Positions 1 through 7,104 of a DNA stretch of 10,716 bases are shown one piece after another. Made by a program: the position numbers and the translations under genes. How positions within the stretch are numbered: the stretch's first letter is position 1; each line of letters starts with the position of its first letter. Source of the stretch: SFDP01 sp051891855 (GTDB taxonomy: Bacteria; Bacillota; Clostridia; Lachnospirales; Lachnospiraceae); assembly GCA_051891855.1 (NCBI GenBank), contig JBJFFP010000036.1:1-10716 (forward strand), in the 5' to 3' direction. Below the pieces are notes generated by a model. It saw only the letters and a list, made by a program, of their open reading frames with translations, searched no databases and was not told where the DNA came from.

Positions 1-30
1 GTATACTCGATTCTGCTCTAAACTAATCAT
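1..30 (-). CDS. Start of a downstream gene, cut by the window edge; probable T7SS effector
   Basis: Only ten codons are visible, reading MISLEQNRVY and then leaving the window. The ATG (28-30) overlaps the TGA of the preceding gene as ATGA, and a GGAGG ribosome site lies about 4 bases upstream inside the end of that gene. This is a typical arrangement for translational coupling, so the start is well supported although the product is unknown. The position, directly after three small helical genes behind essC, is where Firmicutes T7SS loci usually encode a secreted LXG-type effector. That identity is inference from context only, because ten residues are too few to recognise a domain. Confidence 0.6.
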   Translation of the reverse strand, partial: MISLEQNRVY

Positions 31-440
31 AATCCCTCCTGTAAAGCGGCAAGCTCCTCTTCTAATTTCCTGATCTGCTGCTCCAGTGTCTCAATCAATT
101 CCTCAAGCATAGTTATCTGAGCCTGGATTCCCGGAAGAACACCTCCTGCTTTTTGGGCAGCCTTATCCATATTGTCTATGGTATCTAAAAGCTTTATTTC
201 CACCCGTTCTGTGGTATAGCCTTCAAAATAATTTTCCCGTTTGACCAAAGCCAGCCAGATTTGCCCATAGCGCGCCCTCTGTTCATCCCAGCTTTCCAAA
301 TTTCCCTGGATGCTTTTCTGACACAGCGTATATTGGCGAATTAAAGTTTGTGCCTTCCTTATCTGTTCCTTGAGCTCGGCTATCTCTCTGCGAATTTCCT
401 GCATCTTTTGCAAAAGTGCTGCCTTTATCCCATAGTCCAT
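27..440 (-). CDS. Small coiled-coil protein, DUF5082/YwqH-like, probable effector partner
   Basis: A 137-residue, highly charged helical protein with no signal peptide or membrane segment. Residues about 8-40 and 108-135 look like long coiled coils (repeated E/K/L/I heptads, for example ELKEQIRKAQ and LEQQIRKLEEEL), with a middle part holding W52 and W62. The size and the helix-pair pattern recall YwqH/DUF5082 proteins, which are encoded next to LXG toxins and in characterised systems act as targeting partners of the effector. This assignment rests on pattern memory, not a search. The gene begins 2 bases after the stop of the gene before it. Its AAGGAGG site lies inside that gene's last codons, about 12 bases from the ATG, which is rather long. 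Its TGA overlaps the next start as ATGA, so it is probably made in step with the downstream effector. Confidence 0.72.
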   Translation of the reverse strand: MDYGIKAALLQKMQEIRREIAELKEQIRKAQTLIRQYTLCQKSIQGNLESWDEQRARYGQIWLALVKRENYFEGYTTERVEIKLLDTIDNMDKAAQKAGGVLPGIQAQITMLEELIETLEQQIRKLEEELAALQEGL

Positions 441-442
441 GC

Positions 443-754
443 CTATCTTTGGCCTCCTTCTTTCTGTACACGTGCTTCCCCATAGCGTTCCTCTATACTG
501 TCCAGATCATGGGAAGCCCGGTGAATCACCTCCAATATCCTCCGATAAAATTCTGCCAGCTCCAGAATACTTTGTTTTTCTTTCATCAGATATTCCTGCA
601 ATTCCTCCGTCATTTCCCCTCTGGAATTGGCAAAAATAGTTTTCAGGCTGTCGTATTCCTCTGCCTTGTTGACCAAAAGCTCCTGAATCTGACCTTCCAG
701 CTGGGTAATAGTCGTGGCAACCAGACCCTTTTCATATTTAATATTTTCGCTCAT
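443..754 (-). CDS. Small helical protein, WXG100/DUF5344-like, probable effector partner
   Basis: A 103-residue protein predicted to be two long helices separated by a turn around residues 42-46 (ANSRGEM). This is the architecture of the WXG100 superfamily, but the usual Trp-x-Gly turn is replaced by Ser-Arg-Gly, and no clear C-terminal YxxxD/E export motif is seen. In B. subtilis a protein of this size (YwqI, DUF5344) lies between YwqH and the LXG toxin YwqJ, so a partner role is plausible. The start is placed at the ATG at 754, because GGGAGGAG lies 4 bases upstream. A longer version from a GTG at 775 would begin inside the preceding gene and has no comparable site. The TAG of the preceding gene ends 13 bases upstream. 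The function is inferred from context and fold pattern. Confidence 0.72.
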   Translation of the reverse strand: MSENIKYEKGLVATTITQLEGQIQELLVNKAEEYDSLKTIFANSRGEMTEELQEYLMKEKQSILELAEFYRRILEVIHRASHDLDSIEERYGEARVQKEGGQR

Positions 755-767
755 AATCTCCTCCCGT

Positions 768-1055
768 CTATTCACAGGTATCCGTTTCTATAATGGCCTG
801 AATAAAAGCATCTACGGCTGTTTCCGAATCCCCGAATACCTGCCCCAGAAGAGCTGCAGGTCCCTCCGTGATGCAATCCAGTAAATACTGGATCTTAAAA
901 GAAATATCCTGCACATAGAAGCCTCCTTCGATACCGGAAAGCATCCGTATACTCTCCCGTATACTGTTCTCTGAAATAATCAGCTCTCCATGCAGATTGG
1001 CTAATCTGGTCTGAAATTCATCATATTCTGCCTGCTGCAGATTAATAAACCTCAT
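768..1055 (-). CDS. Small helical protein of unknown family, first gene after essC
   Basis: A 95-residue acidic, mainly helical protein that I do not recognise. Residues 1-42 form one predicted helical part, followed by a glycine-containing turn (IEGGFY, about 42-47) and a second helical part rich in hydrophobic residues. This halves-plus-turn layout resembles small WXG100-like proteins, and the size fits the Lap1-type partners of LXG effectors, but the diagnostic Trp is absent. There is no signal peptide and no convincing membrane helix. The ATG has a strong AAAGGAGGAGG site 4-7 bases upstream. The gene starts 19 bases after the essC stop, so it is almost certainly cotranscribed with it. It could be a chaperone or adaptor for the effector encoded at the left edge, or a substrate itself. 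Confidence 0.68.
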   Translation of the reverse strand: MRFINLQQAEYDEFQTRLANLHGELIISENSIRESIRMLSGIEGGFYVQDISFKIQYLLDCITEGPAALLGQVFGDSETAVDAFIQAIIETDTCE

Positions 1056-1074
1056 ACTTCCTCCTCCTTTTCTC

Positions 1075-4000
1075 TTATCCCTCTGCCCTGGGCAGAAGCA
1101 GTCTCTCGTAGCCGTTTCCAGTGTACAAAAGGCCTTCTCCCATCCCGGGAAGCTCCTTGCTGGGAATCATGGGAAATATGCTGCTGTTTCCCTGGCTTCC
1201 CAGTACCAGACCATGAGAAGAGGTTCTTATCCACTTACTCAGCTCATCAAAGCCCTTTCCCTTGCCGGGATGGAAGGTGGCTGCAATGCCCATTCCCGTT
1301 TCCGCCGCCGCCTTAAGGGCTGCTGTCAGCTCCTTCAGCTGACTGTCAAAGCGCTGGATCAGGTCCTCCACATCGTCAATCAGGATGTAGACCTTCCTGC
1401 AGCCTTCATAGAAGGCCTTGGGGGTAATCATCTGTCCGGATTTTACCGCAGCTTCAAAGTCCGCCTTATTTTGGGCTGCCAGCTCTTCTATGTCCTCGAT
1501 AAAATCCTCCAGCATGCTTGTGTTTTCAATATAGGTAATCCGGGAATCCTCCTTCAGGGAATACAGCTCCATATCGGCAGAATCAAAAAGATATACCTGT
1601 CCCTGCTCACCGGCCTGTCCGGCCAATACCCGGATCATATTGGTCTTGCCCTTTCCTCCTTCACCGATGATTAGGAAGGGAGACTGCATACGGCTGTAGC
1701 CCCTAAGCTCCACCGTAGCCTTGTGAAGCCCCAGTGCCAGCTCCCCTTCCTTTCTCCCCGGAAATTGGGGAAGCTGGGTGTAGGTAAAGGTTTCCGGAAG
1801 AACGGGGATACGAGGAGCCCGTTTGGTAGGATACATGGTCTTTATGTGTTCGATCTCTTCCTTAAGCCTGATGTTATATTCCACCGCATTGCAGAAGCTG
1901 ACCATGGTATAGGTCTGCATCACGTGTACCTGCTCCGGCTTTACCAGTGCCCTTCCTTCGATTTCTCCCACCTTATAGGTGGATTTTCCTACAATGGAGT
2001 TACTTTCCGTGGCATCCAGCAGATAGCCCGCAATTCGGTTTTTAAAATTGTTCAGGGCATTAAACTTGATTCCGCTCAAGCGGCTGGCGGTAACCACCAG
2101 ATAAATCCCAAGTCCCATGCCGTCTCTTCCGATTTTGGTAAAAAACTCCTCCGTTTCCGGCCCCAGCTCCTTCACAATATCGTAGTTATCGATGATGATT
2201 AGGATGGCTTTTAACGGTTCCCTTCCCTCTTGTCTTAGGCTCTGGTTATAGACATCGAAGTTTTGTACCATATGCCCGGCAAAAAGCTTCTTTCTCTCCT
2301 TTACCTCCTCCTGAATCAGCGTTATCAGCTTACCTAACCGCTCCGTATCGTCCATGGTGATATAGTCGCAGGTGTGAGGCAGGGCATTCAGAGTAATCAG
2401 GGCATTGTTGCCAAAATCACAAAGATAAAACTGCAGATTGTCCACGCTGTTGGCTATGGCCAGGGTCAGCACTACCGTATGTAAAAAGGTGGACTTGCCA
2501 TAGCCGGAGGAAGCAAAGAAGGCCAGATTTCCATCCTTCATCAGATCTAGCACATATTCCTCCTGCTGCTGATTCTCGGGAATATCCATAAGTCCCAAGG
2601 GCAGAGTAAGGGTAAGCGGTCTTTTTTCCTCCTCCCGGTTTTTAATCTCTTCTGCCTTGCAGTGGTACGGACTTAACAGCCTTGTCCCCAGAGGCGGCAG
2701 CCATGGCCGTTTTACCGGAGGAATATTCATAGCCTCAAAGACGGTTTTAATTTCTTCGATGAGGGCATCCAGCTGAGTAGCCTTGATCTGCTCCGGCCCG
2801 CTGTTTTCTTCTCTGTCCGCATTCACCAGCTCTCCCTGTCCCAATTCATTAATGACATAGACCCGGTCATCCAAAAGAGTATTTTCCTCATCCGGCGCAT
2901 AGGTGGCACCGGACCAGGCAGACTGAAACAGCTCATAAATTTCGTTATTTCCTACCTGCAGGTAAGCCCGTCCCGGCTGGGTAATGGCAGCTGCATCCGC
3001 AGTCTTGATGATTTCCTTACTGTCTGCCTCATTCTGTACCTTAAGAGCCAGCTTAAAGCGGGAATTGGTCCAAATTTGGTCATCTACTACGCCGGAGGGC
3101 TTCTGGGTAGCCAGAATCAGATGGATACCCAGACTTCGGCCGATACGGGCAGCGGAAACCAGCTCCTTCATAAATTCCGGCTGCTCCTTTTTCAGCTCCG
3201 CAAACTCATCACTGATTAAAAAGAGATGGGGAATAGGCTCCTCCACCTTCCCCAGCTTAAACAGCTTATTGTAGCCGTTGATATGATTAACATTATTTTC
3301 CCCGAAAATCCGCTGTCTTCTGGCCAGCTCACTTTTGATGGAGGCCATGGCCCGCATACTCTCACTGCCATCCAGGTTGGTTATGGTTCCCAACAGATGG
3401 GGCAGATTCTTAAACAGTCCGGCCATTCCTCCGCCCTTATAGTCAATCAGAAGAAATCCTGCCTCATAGGGGTGAAAATTTACTGCCAGAGAAAGAATAT
3501 AGGACTGAATGATCTCCGACTTTCCGCTTCCTGTAGTACCTGCCACCAATCCATGGGGACCATGAGCTTTTTCATGCAGATTCAGATACAGCGGATCATC
3601 CTGTGCCCTGACTCCCAGCGGAACAGCCAGAGATTTATGGGATTCGCTTCTCTTCCATCGGGCAGCCACCGAAAGCTCTGCCGGATGCTTTATCCCATAG
3701 AGGTCAAAGAAGGTAATACTTTCCGGTATCTGTGAAGTAATCCCCTTTTCATGGGTCAGTACACTCAGGTCTCTTGCCATGGATTCAAAATCGATACCCT
3801 CCGGCTGCTCCAGCCTAAAGGAAAGATTACGGATTTCCCTGTTTTCCAGCAGCAGCTTCCCCTCCAGCGTATCCTGAAAGAGAACTACCGTGCCGATATT
3901 CTCCGGCAGATTTGCCTGCATGGAGGTAGTATAGATAATGGAAAAGCCCAGGTTATCCCCTTCCTTATCCAGGTATTCCATAATGGAGTGATCCATAATC

Positions 4001-4998
4001 AGCTTTGGCTCATCGATAATAAAGATAAAATGGGGCAGAAATCTGGCCTCCTTTTTACTCTCCTCTACCCGCTGCTTCCTTTCCTTAATGATCTGGTGAA
4101 GGCTTCCCATAACCTGATCCCTCATCCGCTCTGTACTCACCAGCCCATAAACATTCAGAGCCCGGATTTTAAAGTGCGGAAACCAGCGCATCCAGCGAAA
4201 ATCTTCTTCATCCTTGTGCTGATAAATGGCAATCATCTGTACATCATGGTAGCTTTGCATAAAAGCCAGCCGGGAGATCATCAGCTTTAATTGTCCATGA
4301 ATAACCTCTTTTTCTCCCACCAGACCCAAATGGGCTTTTTTCAGATCCAGAATCACCGGCTTCTTTTCAATGCTTCCAAGACTCCTTTTAATTCCTCCCG
4401 CCTCCTGCTCCAGTGGATCCTCCTCCAGCCTGAGGGCCTTTTGTTCAAAATCAATCTTAAAGCTCACCGGCTCCTTTCTGTGCCCCACACAGAAGCTGAG
4501 AAAATCATCATCTGTGGAGCTTCGTTCATAGATTCGGCTGCTGTAGTGATGAACCAGGCTTTCCAGATGGCTGACTAAGGGGTAATTATAGGCATATGCC
4601 TCCTCTTCCTCCTGCTTTGCCTGATGGATGGCTTTACGCCTGTCCAGAAGGTATTGGTCATAGATTTCTTCACGCTTTCGATTGGCTTCCCGGGTTTCCT
4701 TCTTTTCCTGAATAAATTTGGCCGTGGAGCCGATAATGCTGATAACGGTAGATGCGGCAGAAACCAGTACATATATCCCTCTTTTCATGAAAATACTCAT
4801 GGCAATGGTGATGGCCAGCATGATCAGGGGGGTAACAATAATCTGTACCAGACTGGTTTTGCTAATCTCCTTTTTCCCCGGAGGGACCTCGAGCTTAATG
4901 GTTTTATCCGGAATTTTCTTAATCAGCCTGGGAGAGCGGCGGTACCGGGGAAAGCCTTCCGGGTATGTAATGGATTTTCCTTGCATTGTTTTATTCAT
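1075..4998 (-). CDS. essC: T7SSb motor ATPase EssC/YukBA, lacking N-terminal FHA domains
   Basis: A 1307-residue membrane-bound FtsK/SpoIIIE-family ATPase, the motor that recognises and exports T7SS substrates. Two membrane helices lie at about 51-71 and 74-96, followed by a charged coiled-coil stretch (97-135). Three ATPase domains follow. D1 has Walker A GTTGSGKS with K493 and Walker B with D597-E598. D2 has Walker A SSGYGKST with K835 and Walker B with D937-N938, so the usual Glu is missing. D3 has GEGGKGKT with K1118 and D1208-D1209. Characterised EssC/YukBA proteins are about 1480-1495 residues and begin with two FHA domains. Here only about 50 residues precede the first membrane helix, so those domains are absent. 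The ATG lies 5 bases after the essB stop, with its AGAGGA/AAGGA site overlapping that stop, which suggests coupled translation. EssC identity is secure. Confidence 0.96.
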   Translation of the reverse strand: MNKTMQGKSITYPEGFPRYRRSPRLIKKIPDKTIKLEVPPGKKEISKTSLVQIIVTPLIMLAITIAMSIFMKRGIYVLVSAASTVISIIGSTAKFIQEKKETREANRKREEIYDQYLLDRRKAIHQAKQEEEEAYAYNYPLVSHLESLVHHYSSRIYERSSTDDDFLSFCVGHRKEPVSFKIDFEQKALRLEEDPLEQEAGGIKRSLGSIEKKPVILDLKKAHLGLVGEKEVIHGQLKLMISRLAFMQSYHDVQMIAIYQHKDEEDFRWMRWFPHFKIRALNVYGLVSTERMRDQVMGSLHQIIKERKQRVEESKKEARFLPHFIFIIDEPKLIMDHSIMEYLDKEGDNLGFSIIYTTSMQANLPENIGTVVLFQDTLEGKLLLENREIRNLSFRLEQPEGIDFESMARDLSVLTHEKGITSQIPESITFFDLYGIKHPAELSVAARWKRSESHKSLAVPLGVRAQDDPLYLNLHEKAHGPHGLVAGTTGSGKSEIIQSYILSLAVNFHPYEAGFLLIDYKGGGMAGLFKNLPHLLGTITNLDGSESMRAMASIKSELARRQRIFGENNVNHINGYNKLFKLGKVEEPIPHLFLISDEFAELKKEQPEFMKELVSAARIGRSLGIHLILATQKPSGVVDDQIWTNSRFKLALKVQNEADSKEIIKTADAAAITQPGRAYLQVGNNEIYELFQSAWSGATYAPDEENTLLDDRVYVINELGQGELVNADREENSGPEQIKATQLDALIEEIKTVFEAMNIPPVKRPWLPPLGTRLLSPYHCKAEEIKNREEEKRPLTLTLPLGLMDIPENQQQEEYVLDLMKDGNLAFFASSGYGKSTFLHTVVLTLAIANSVDNLQFYLCDFGNNALITLNALPHTCDYITMDDTERLGKLITLIQEEVKERKKLFAGHMVQNFDVYNQSLRQEGREPLKAILIIIDNYDIVKELGPETEEFFTKIGRDGMGLGIYLVVTASRLSGIKFNALNNFKNRIAGYLLDATESNSIVGKSTYKVGEIEGRALVKPEQVHVMQTYTMVSFCNAVEYNIRLKEEIEHIKTMYPTKRAPRIPVLPETFTYTQLPQFPGRKEGELALGLHKATVELRGYSRMQSPFLIIGEGGKGKTNMIRVLAGQAGEQGQVYLFDSADMELYSLKEDSRITYIENTSMLEDFIEDIEELAAQNKADFEAAVKSGQMITPKAFYEGCRKVYILIDDVEDLIQRFDSQLKELTAALKAAAETGMGIAATFHPGKGKGFDELSKWIRTSSHGLVLGSQGNSSIFPMIPSKELPGMGEGLLYTGNGYERLLLPRAEG

Positions 4999-5003
4999 TT
5001 TCC

Positions 5004-5990
5004 TTATTCCTCTTTTGTTTCATAGGGTTTTGCCAACTCCTCGATTCTTTTTTCCAGGTCTGCCAGGCGGCTTGCTTTTTCTTCCCCGGAAATCTCCGTA
5101 TTTTTTTCCAATACAGCCTTTTCGGTCATATAAGCATATAAAAGCAGCTCATCGTCTGAGCGCTGCATGGCGATATTCGCCGCCTCTGTGGTATTGAGAC
5201 GTCCCAGGTAAATCCAGTAGTCCTTAAGCTTTTCCTCCCCATTAATGGTAATCTCCTCCAAAACATTTTCCTTCTGCTCAGGAGTAAGATTTTCTCCCTT
5301 GATATAGGATACTGCCAGAATATATTTCAGGCGGTTATCCAGATACTTCAAATCAACTCCCTCTAGGTCATCAATTACCTGGATATATTTTCCTTCCAGA
5401 AAGCTGTTTTGTGCCTGCAACATGGCTTCCGTTCGGGGAAGGAGTAGCAGGGTCAGGTAAAGAAGAAAGCCCCCTGCTGTAATGAACAGCAAAAGGAGAA
5501 TCAGCTCTATCCATACATGGGTTCTGTACCACCCTGTTCCCACCTCCACCTTTTTGTGAAAGACCTTTTCTTCCTCTTCCCCAAAAAGGTCTCTCAGCCA
5601 TTGGGTTATCTCTTCAATGGTCTGAAGCTTTTGTAAGGAGTTGAGCAGCTTATTTTTTCCGTATAAATCCTCTCCTCCCTGAGCATAGTCCTCATAGGTG
5701 TATTTTTTCTGTAAAAATCCGGCAATAACGGCCTTATACTCTTTGATAAAGGCTTCCTTTTCTCCCTGAAAGCCGGGAGGATAATCCTCCTTTTCGTTCA
5801 CAAAGACGTTAAAATTCCGGTCATAATACAGATTCCCGGGACTTAAGGAAAAATGGTATTTCTCGTAGGACTGCCAGAGCCCGGCTATGGTAAGAAGTGC
5901 CCGAAAACGGTCAATCCGTTTTTCCTCTCTTAAGGCCAATGCAGGCTTTACTTCCCCCTTTGCTGTTTGTTCACTCAAAAATTCTTCCAT
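5004..5990 (-). CDS. essB: T7SSb membrane protein EssB/YukC, short form
   Basis: A 328-residue single-pass membrane protein. Residues 1-155 are cytoplasmic and match the later part of the EssB pseudokinase-like domain (SLSPGNLYYDRNFNVFV at 48-64 is the recognisable stretch). One membrane helix spans about 160-184, and a mainly helical extracytoplasmic domain follows (about 190-328). EssB bridges EssC and the other membrane subunits in T7SSb. Known EssB/YukC proteins are about 445-450 residues, so this one is about 120 shorter; much of the missing length is at the N-terminus, and the C-terminal tail may also be shorter. The ATG at 5990 has a GGAGGGG site 7 bases upstream and overlaps the end of esaB by 16 bases. 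This overlap, plus the 5-base gap to essC, marks tight operon coupling. Confidence 0.92.
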   Translation of the reverse strand: MEEFLSEQTAKGEVKPALALREEKRIDRFRALLTIAGLWQSYEKYHFSLSPGNLYYDRNFNVFVNEKEDYPPGFQGEKEAFIKEYKAVIAGFLQKKYTYEDYAQGGEDLYGKNKLLNSLQKLQTIEEITQWLRDLFGEEEEKVFHKKVEVGTGWYRTHVWIELILLLLFITAGGFLLYLTLLLLPRTEAMLQAQNSFLEGKYIQVIDDLEGVDLKYLDNRLKYILAVSYIKGENLTPEQKENVLEEITINGEEKLKDYWIYLGRLNTTEAANIAMQRSDDELLLYAYMTEKAVLEKNTEISGEEKASRLADLEKRIEELAKPYETKEE

Positions 5991-6241
5991 ACTGTATCCC
6001 CTCCATCCTCCATAAGCTCTAAAATATCTCCGTTATAGATTTCTGCCTGTACATAGGTCAGCTCCCCCTCCACAAGCTCTCTCAGGCGTCTGGAATATAT
6101 CCTGAAGCCGTGTTCAGTATTCTCTCCTGAAAGCAGCTCTGCCCGGGAAAGAATTAGGAGGGTGTCCTTAATTTTCTGCTCCCGGTTTACCTGAATGTCC
6201 AGAAAGGATTCACTCCCCTTTCTTTTAACTGTTATTACCAT
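5975..6241 (-). CDS. esaB: Ubiquitin-like T7SSb accessory protein EsaB/YukD
   Basis: An 88-residue soluble protein with the length and alternating strand-helix-strand pattern of the YukD/EsaB beta-grasp family. It begins with a beta strand (MVITVKRKG), has a helix around IKDTLLILSRAELL, and ends with the typical strand-turn IYNGDILEL. The family is ubiquitin-like but lacks the terminal di-glycine and is not thought to be conjugated; here too the C-terminus (VWKNF) has no Gly-Gly. It is a cytosolic accessory factor required for T7SSb activity in characterised systems. The ATG has GGAGG 6 bases upstream, and the gene starts 12 bases after the essA-like stop. Its end overlaps essB by 16 bases. 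The position immediately before essB matches the order in S. aureus. Confidence 0.9.
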   Translation of the reverse strand: MVITVKRKGSESFLDIQVNREQKIKDTLLILSRAELLSGENTEHGFRIYSRRLRELVEGELTYVQAEIYNGDILELMEDGGDTVWKNF

Positions 6242-6253
6242 ATTTTTCCTCCA

Positions 6254-6667
6254 TTAGACGGCTTTCTTTTCTTTTTGCTTATGCGTAAAGAAGAAAAGAT
6301 ACAGGGCAGATACTGCCATCAGTGCAAAAAGCACAAAGGCAGTTTCCTGAAAGGTAAGCCTGTTTTTCGTCTGCTCATAGCTCTGACTGGGTATCCTGCT
6401 TTCACTTTTCAAAAACAGCTGCCTGATAAGTCGGTCATCCCTGCCCTCAGTCTGAAGCTCATTTTCCCCAAAGATCAGCTGTCTTCGTTTTCCTTCCTCC
6501 TGCTGCTTATTTTCTTTTCCTTCCTGCAGGATGACACGAAACTCATCCGTAAACAGATCAATCTGGTGAAGATCCGTCAGGGAACCATATACCTCCTGCC
6601 TCTGCCTGGCAGCCTGGGGCTGGAGAGGAATCTGTGTCTGCGGTTGACCATTCTGTACTTCTTCCAT
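6254..6667 (-). CDS. essA: EssA-like small membrane protein of T7SSb
   Basis: A 137-residue protein with one membrane helix near the C-terminus (about 108-128), followed by a short basic tail (HKQKEKK). The first 107 residues are polar, Gln/Glu-rich and helical, with no signal peptide. The size, the single C-terminal helix and the position between esxA and esaB match EssA, a membrane subunit of the S. aureus and B. subtilis systems. Primary sequence similarity in this family is weak, so the name rests mainly on synteny and topology. The start is placed at the ATG at 6667, with GGAG 8 bases upstream. An in-frame TTG at 6730 would add 21 residues but lies within the hairpin that follows esxA. 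The lack of an N-terminal hydrophobic segment is odd if the long N-terminal part is extracytoplasmic. Confidence 0.72.
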   Translation of the reverse strand: MEEVQNGQPQTQIPLQPQAARQRQEVYGSLTDLHQIDLFTDEFRVILQEGKENKQQEEGKRRQLIFGENELQTEGRDDRLIRQLFLKSESRIPSQSYEQTKNRLTFQETAFVLFALMAVSALYLFFFTHKQKEKKAV

Positions 6668-6700
6668 GCTCTTTTCTCCGTTTTTCTTTTCTTCTGTAAG

Positions 6701-6743
6701 GGAAAAGCCAGTTCGCCTCCTTTCGTGCAAAACTGGCTTTTCC
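6701..6743 (-). terminator. 13-bp perfect hairpin just after esxA; attenuator or RNA-processing site
   Basis: Positions 6701-6713 (GGAAAAGCCAGTT) are perfectly complementary to 6731-6743, with a 17-base loop. The hairpin lies 13 bases after the esxA stop, in the longest gap inside the operon body. On the coding strand it is not followed by a run of T, so it is not a classic full-strength terminator. Such a structure could partly terminate or protect the 3' end of an abundant esxA transcript, giving more EsxA than membrane machinery. The loop carries AAAGGAGG on the coding strand, a strong Shine-Dalgarno match, with no usable start codon close behind it. The structure is seen directly; the role is inference. 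Confidence 0.65.
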
Positions 6744-6755
6744 TGTTTCTCTCCC

Positions 6756-7058
6756 CTAACCGATGGTTACGTGGGAAGAGGAACCATATGCAGCTTCGAT
6801 TTCCTGCATATCGTTGACATAGCCCTGTACCATCGTCGTAATTTCCTCCATGACATCAATGGCGCTTTTCATTGAAGTCATCAGTGTCGTATAGTCCTCT
6901 TCAAAAGCGGTTTCTGCCTGTCCGGTCCATACACCGGAAAAGGATCCTACAACGCTGGTTACACTTTCGGAAATGGACATTAACTGCCCTGCATAATCCT
7001 TTAACCTGCTGCAGTTGTCTTCCATTTCCCCGTAAGATAGCCTTACTTCTCCTGCCAT
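6756..7058 (-). CDS. esxA: WXG100 secreted protein EsxA/YukE-like
   Basis: A 100-residue protein with the classic WXG100 layout: two helices joined by a turn with W44-T45-G46 (GVWTGQAE), normally folding as a helical hairpin dimer. It is the canonical T7SS substrate and is also needed for the system to work, binding the EssC C-terminal ATPase region in studied examples. After the second helix comes Y80 with D83 (YVND), close to but not exactly the YxxxD/E export motif. The ATG has AAAAGGAG about 9 bases upstream. The gene sits between esaA (47-base gap to the esaA stop) and the essA-like gene, whereas in S. aureus esxA comes first. It is followed by a strong hairpin that could set its expression apart from the rest. 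Confidence 0.95.
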   Translation of the reverse strand: MAGEVRLSYGEMEDNCSRLKDYAGQLMSISESVTSVVGSFSGVWTGQAETAFEEDYTTLMTSMKSAIDVMEEITTMVQGYVNDMQEIEAAYGSSSHVTIG

Positions 7059-7066
7059 TTCTTCTT

Positions 7067-7074
7067 CTCCTTTT
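7067..7074 (-). promoter_or_regulatory. Ribosome binding site of esxA
   Basis: AAAAGGAG on the minus strand lies about 9 bases before the esxA ATG at 7058 and fixes that start. It is followed by purine-rich sequence, which favours strong initiation. Confidence 0.8.
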
Positions 7075-7104
7075 CTTTGTATTTAAAAGCATATGGGTAC
7101 TGTC

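Noticed and set aside
1723..2202. Plus-strand open frame of 159 codons within essC
   Set aside because: It is antisense to the second and third ATPase regions of essC, with no recognisable domain and no initiation signals.
4624..5197. Plus-strand open frames across the start of essC and the end of essB
   Set aside because: They are antisense shadows of strongly supported genes, overlap each other and lack ribosome sites.
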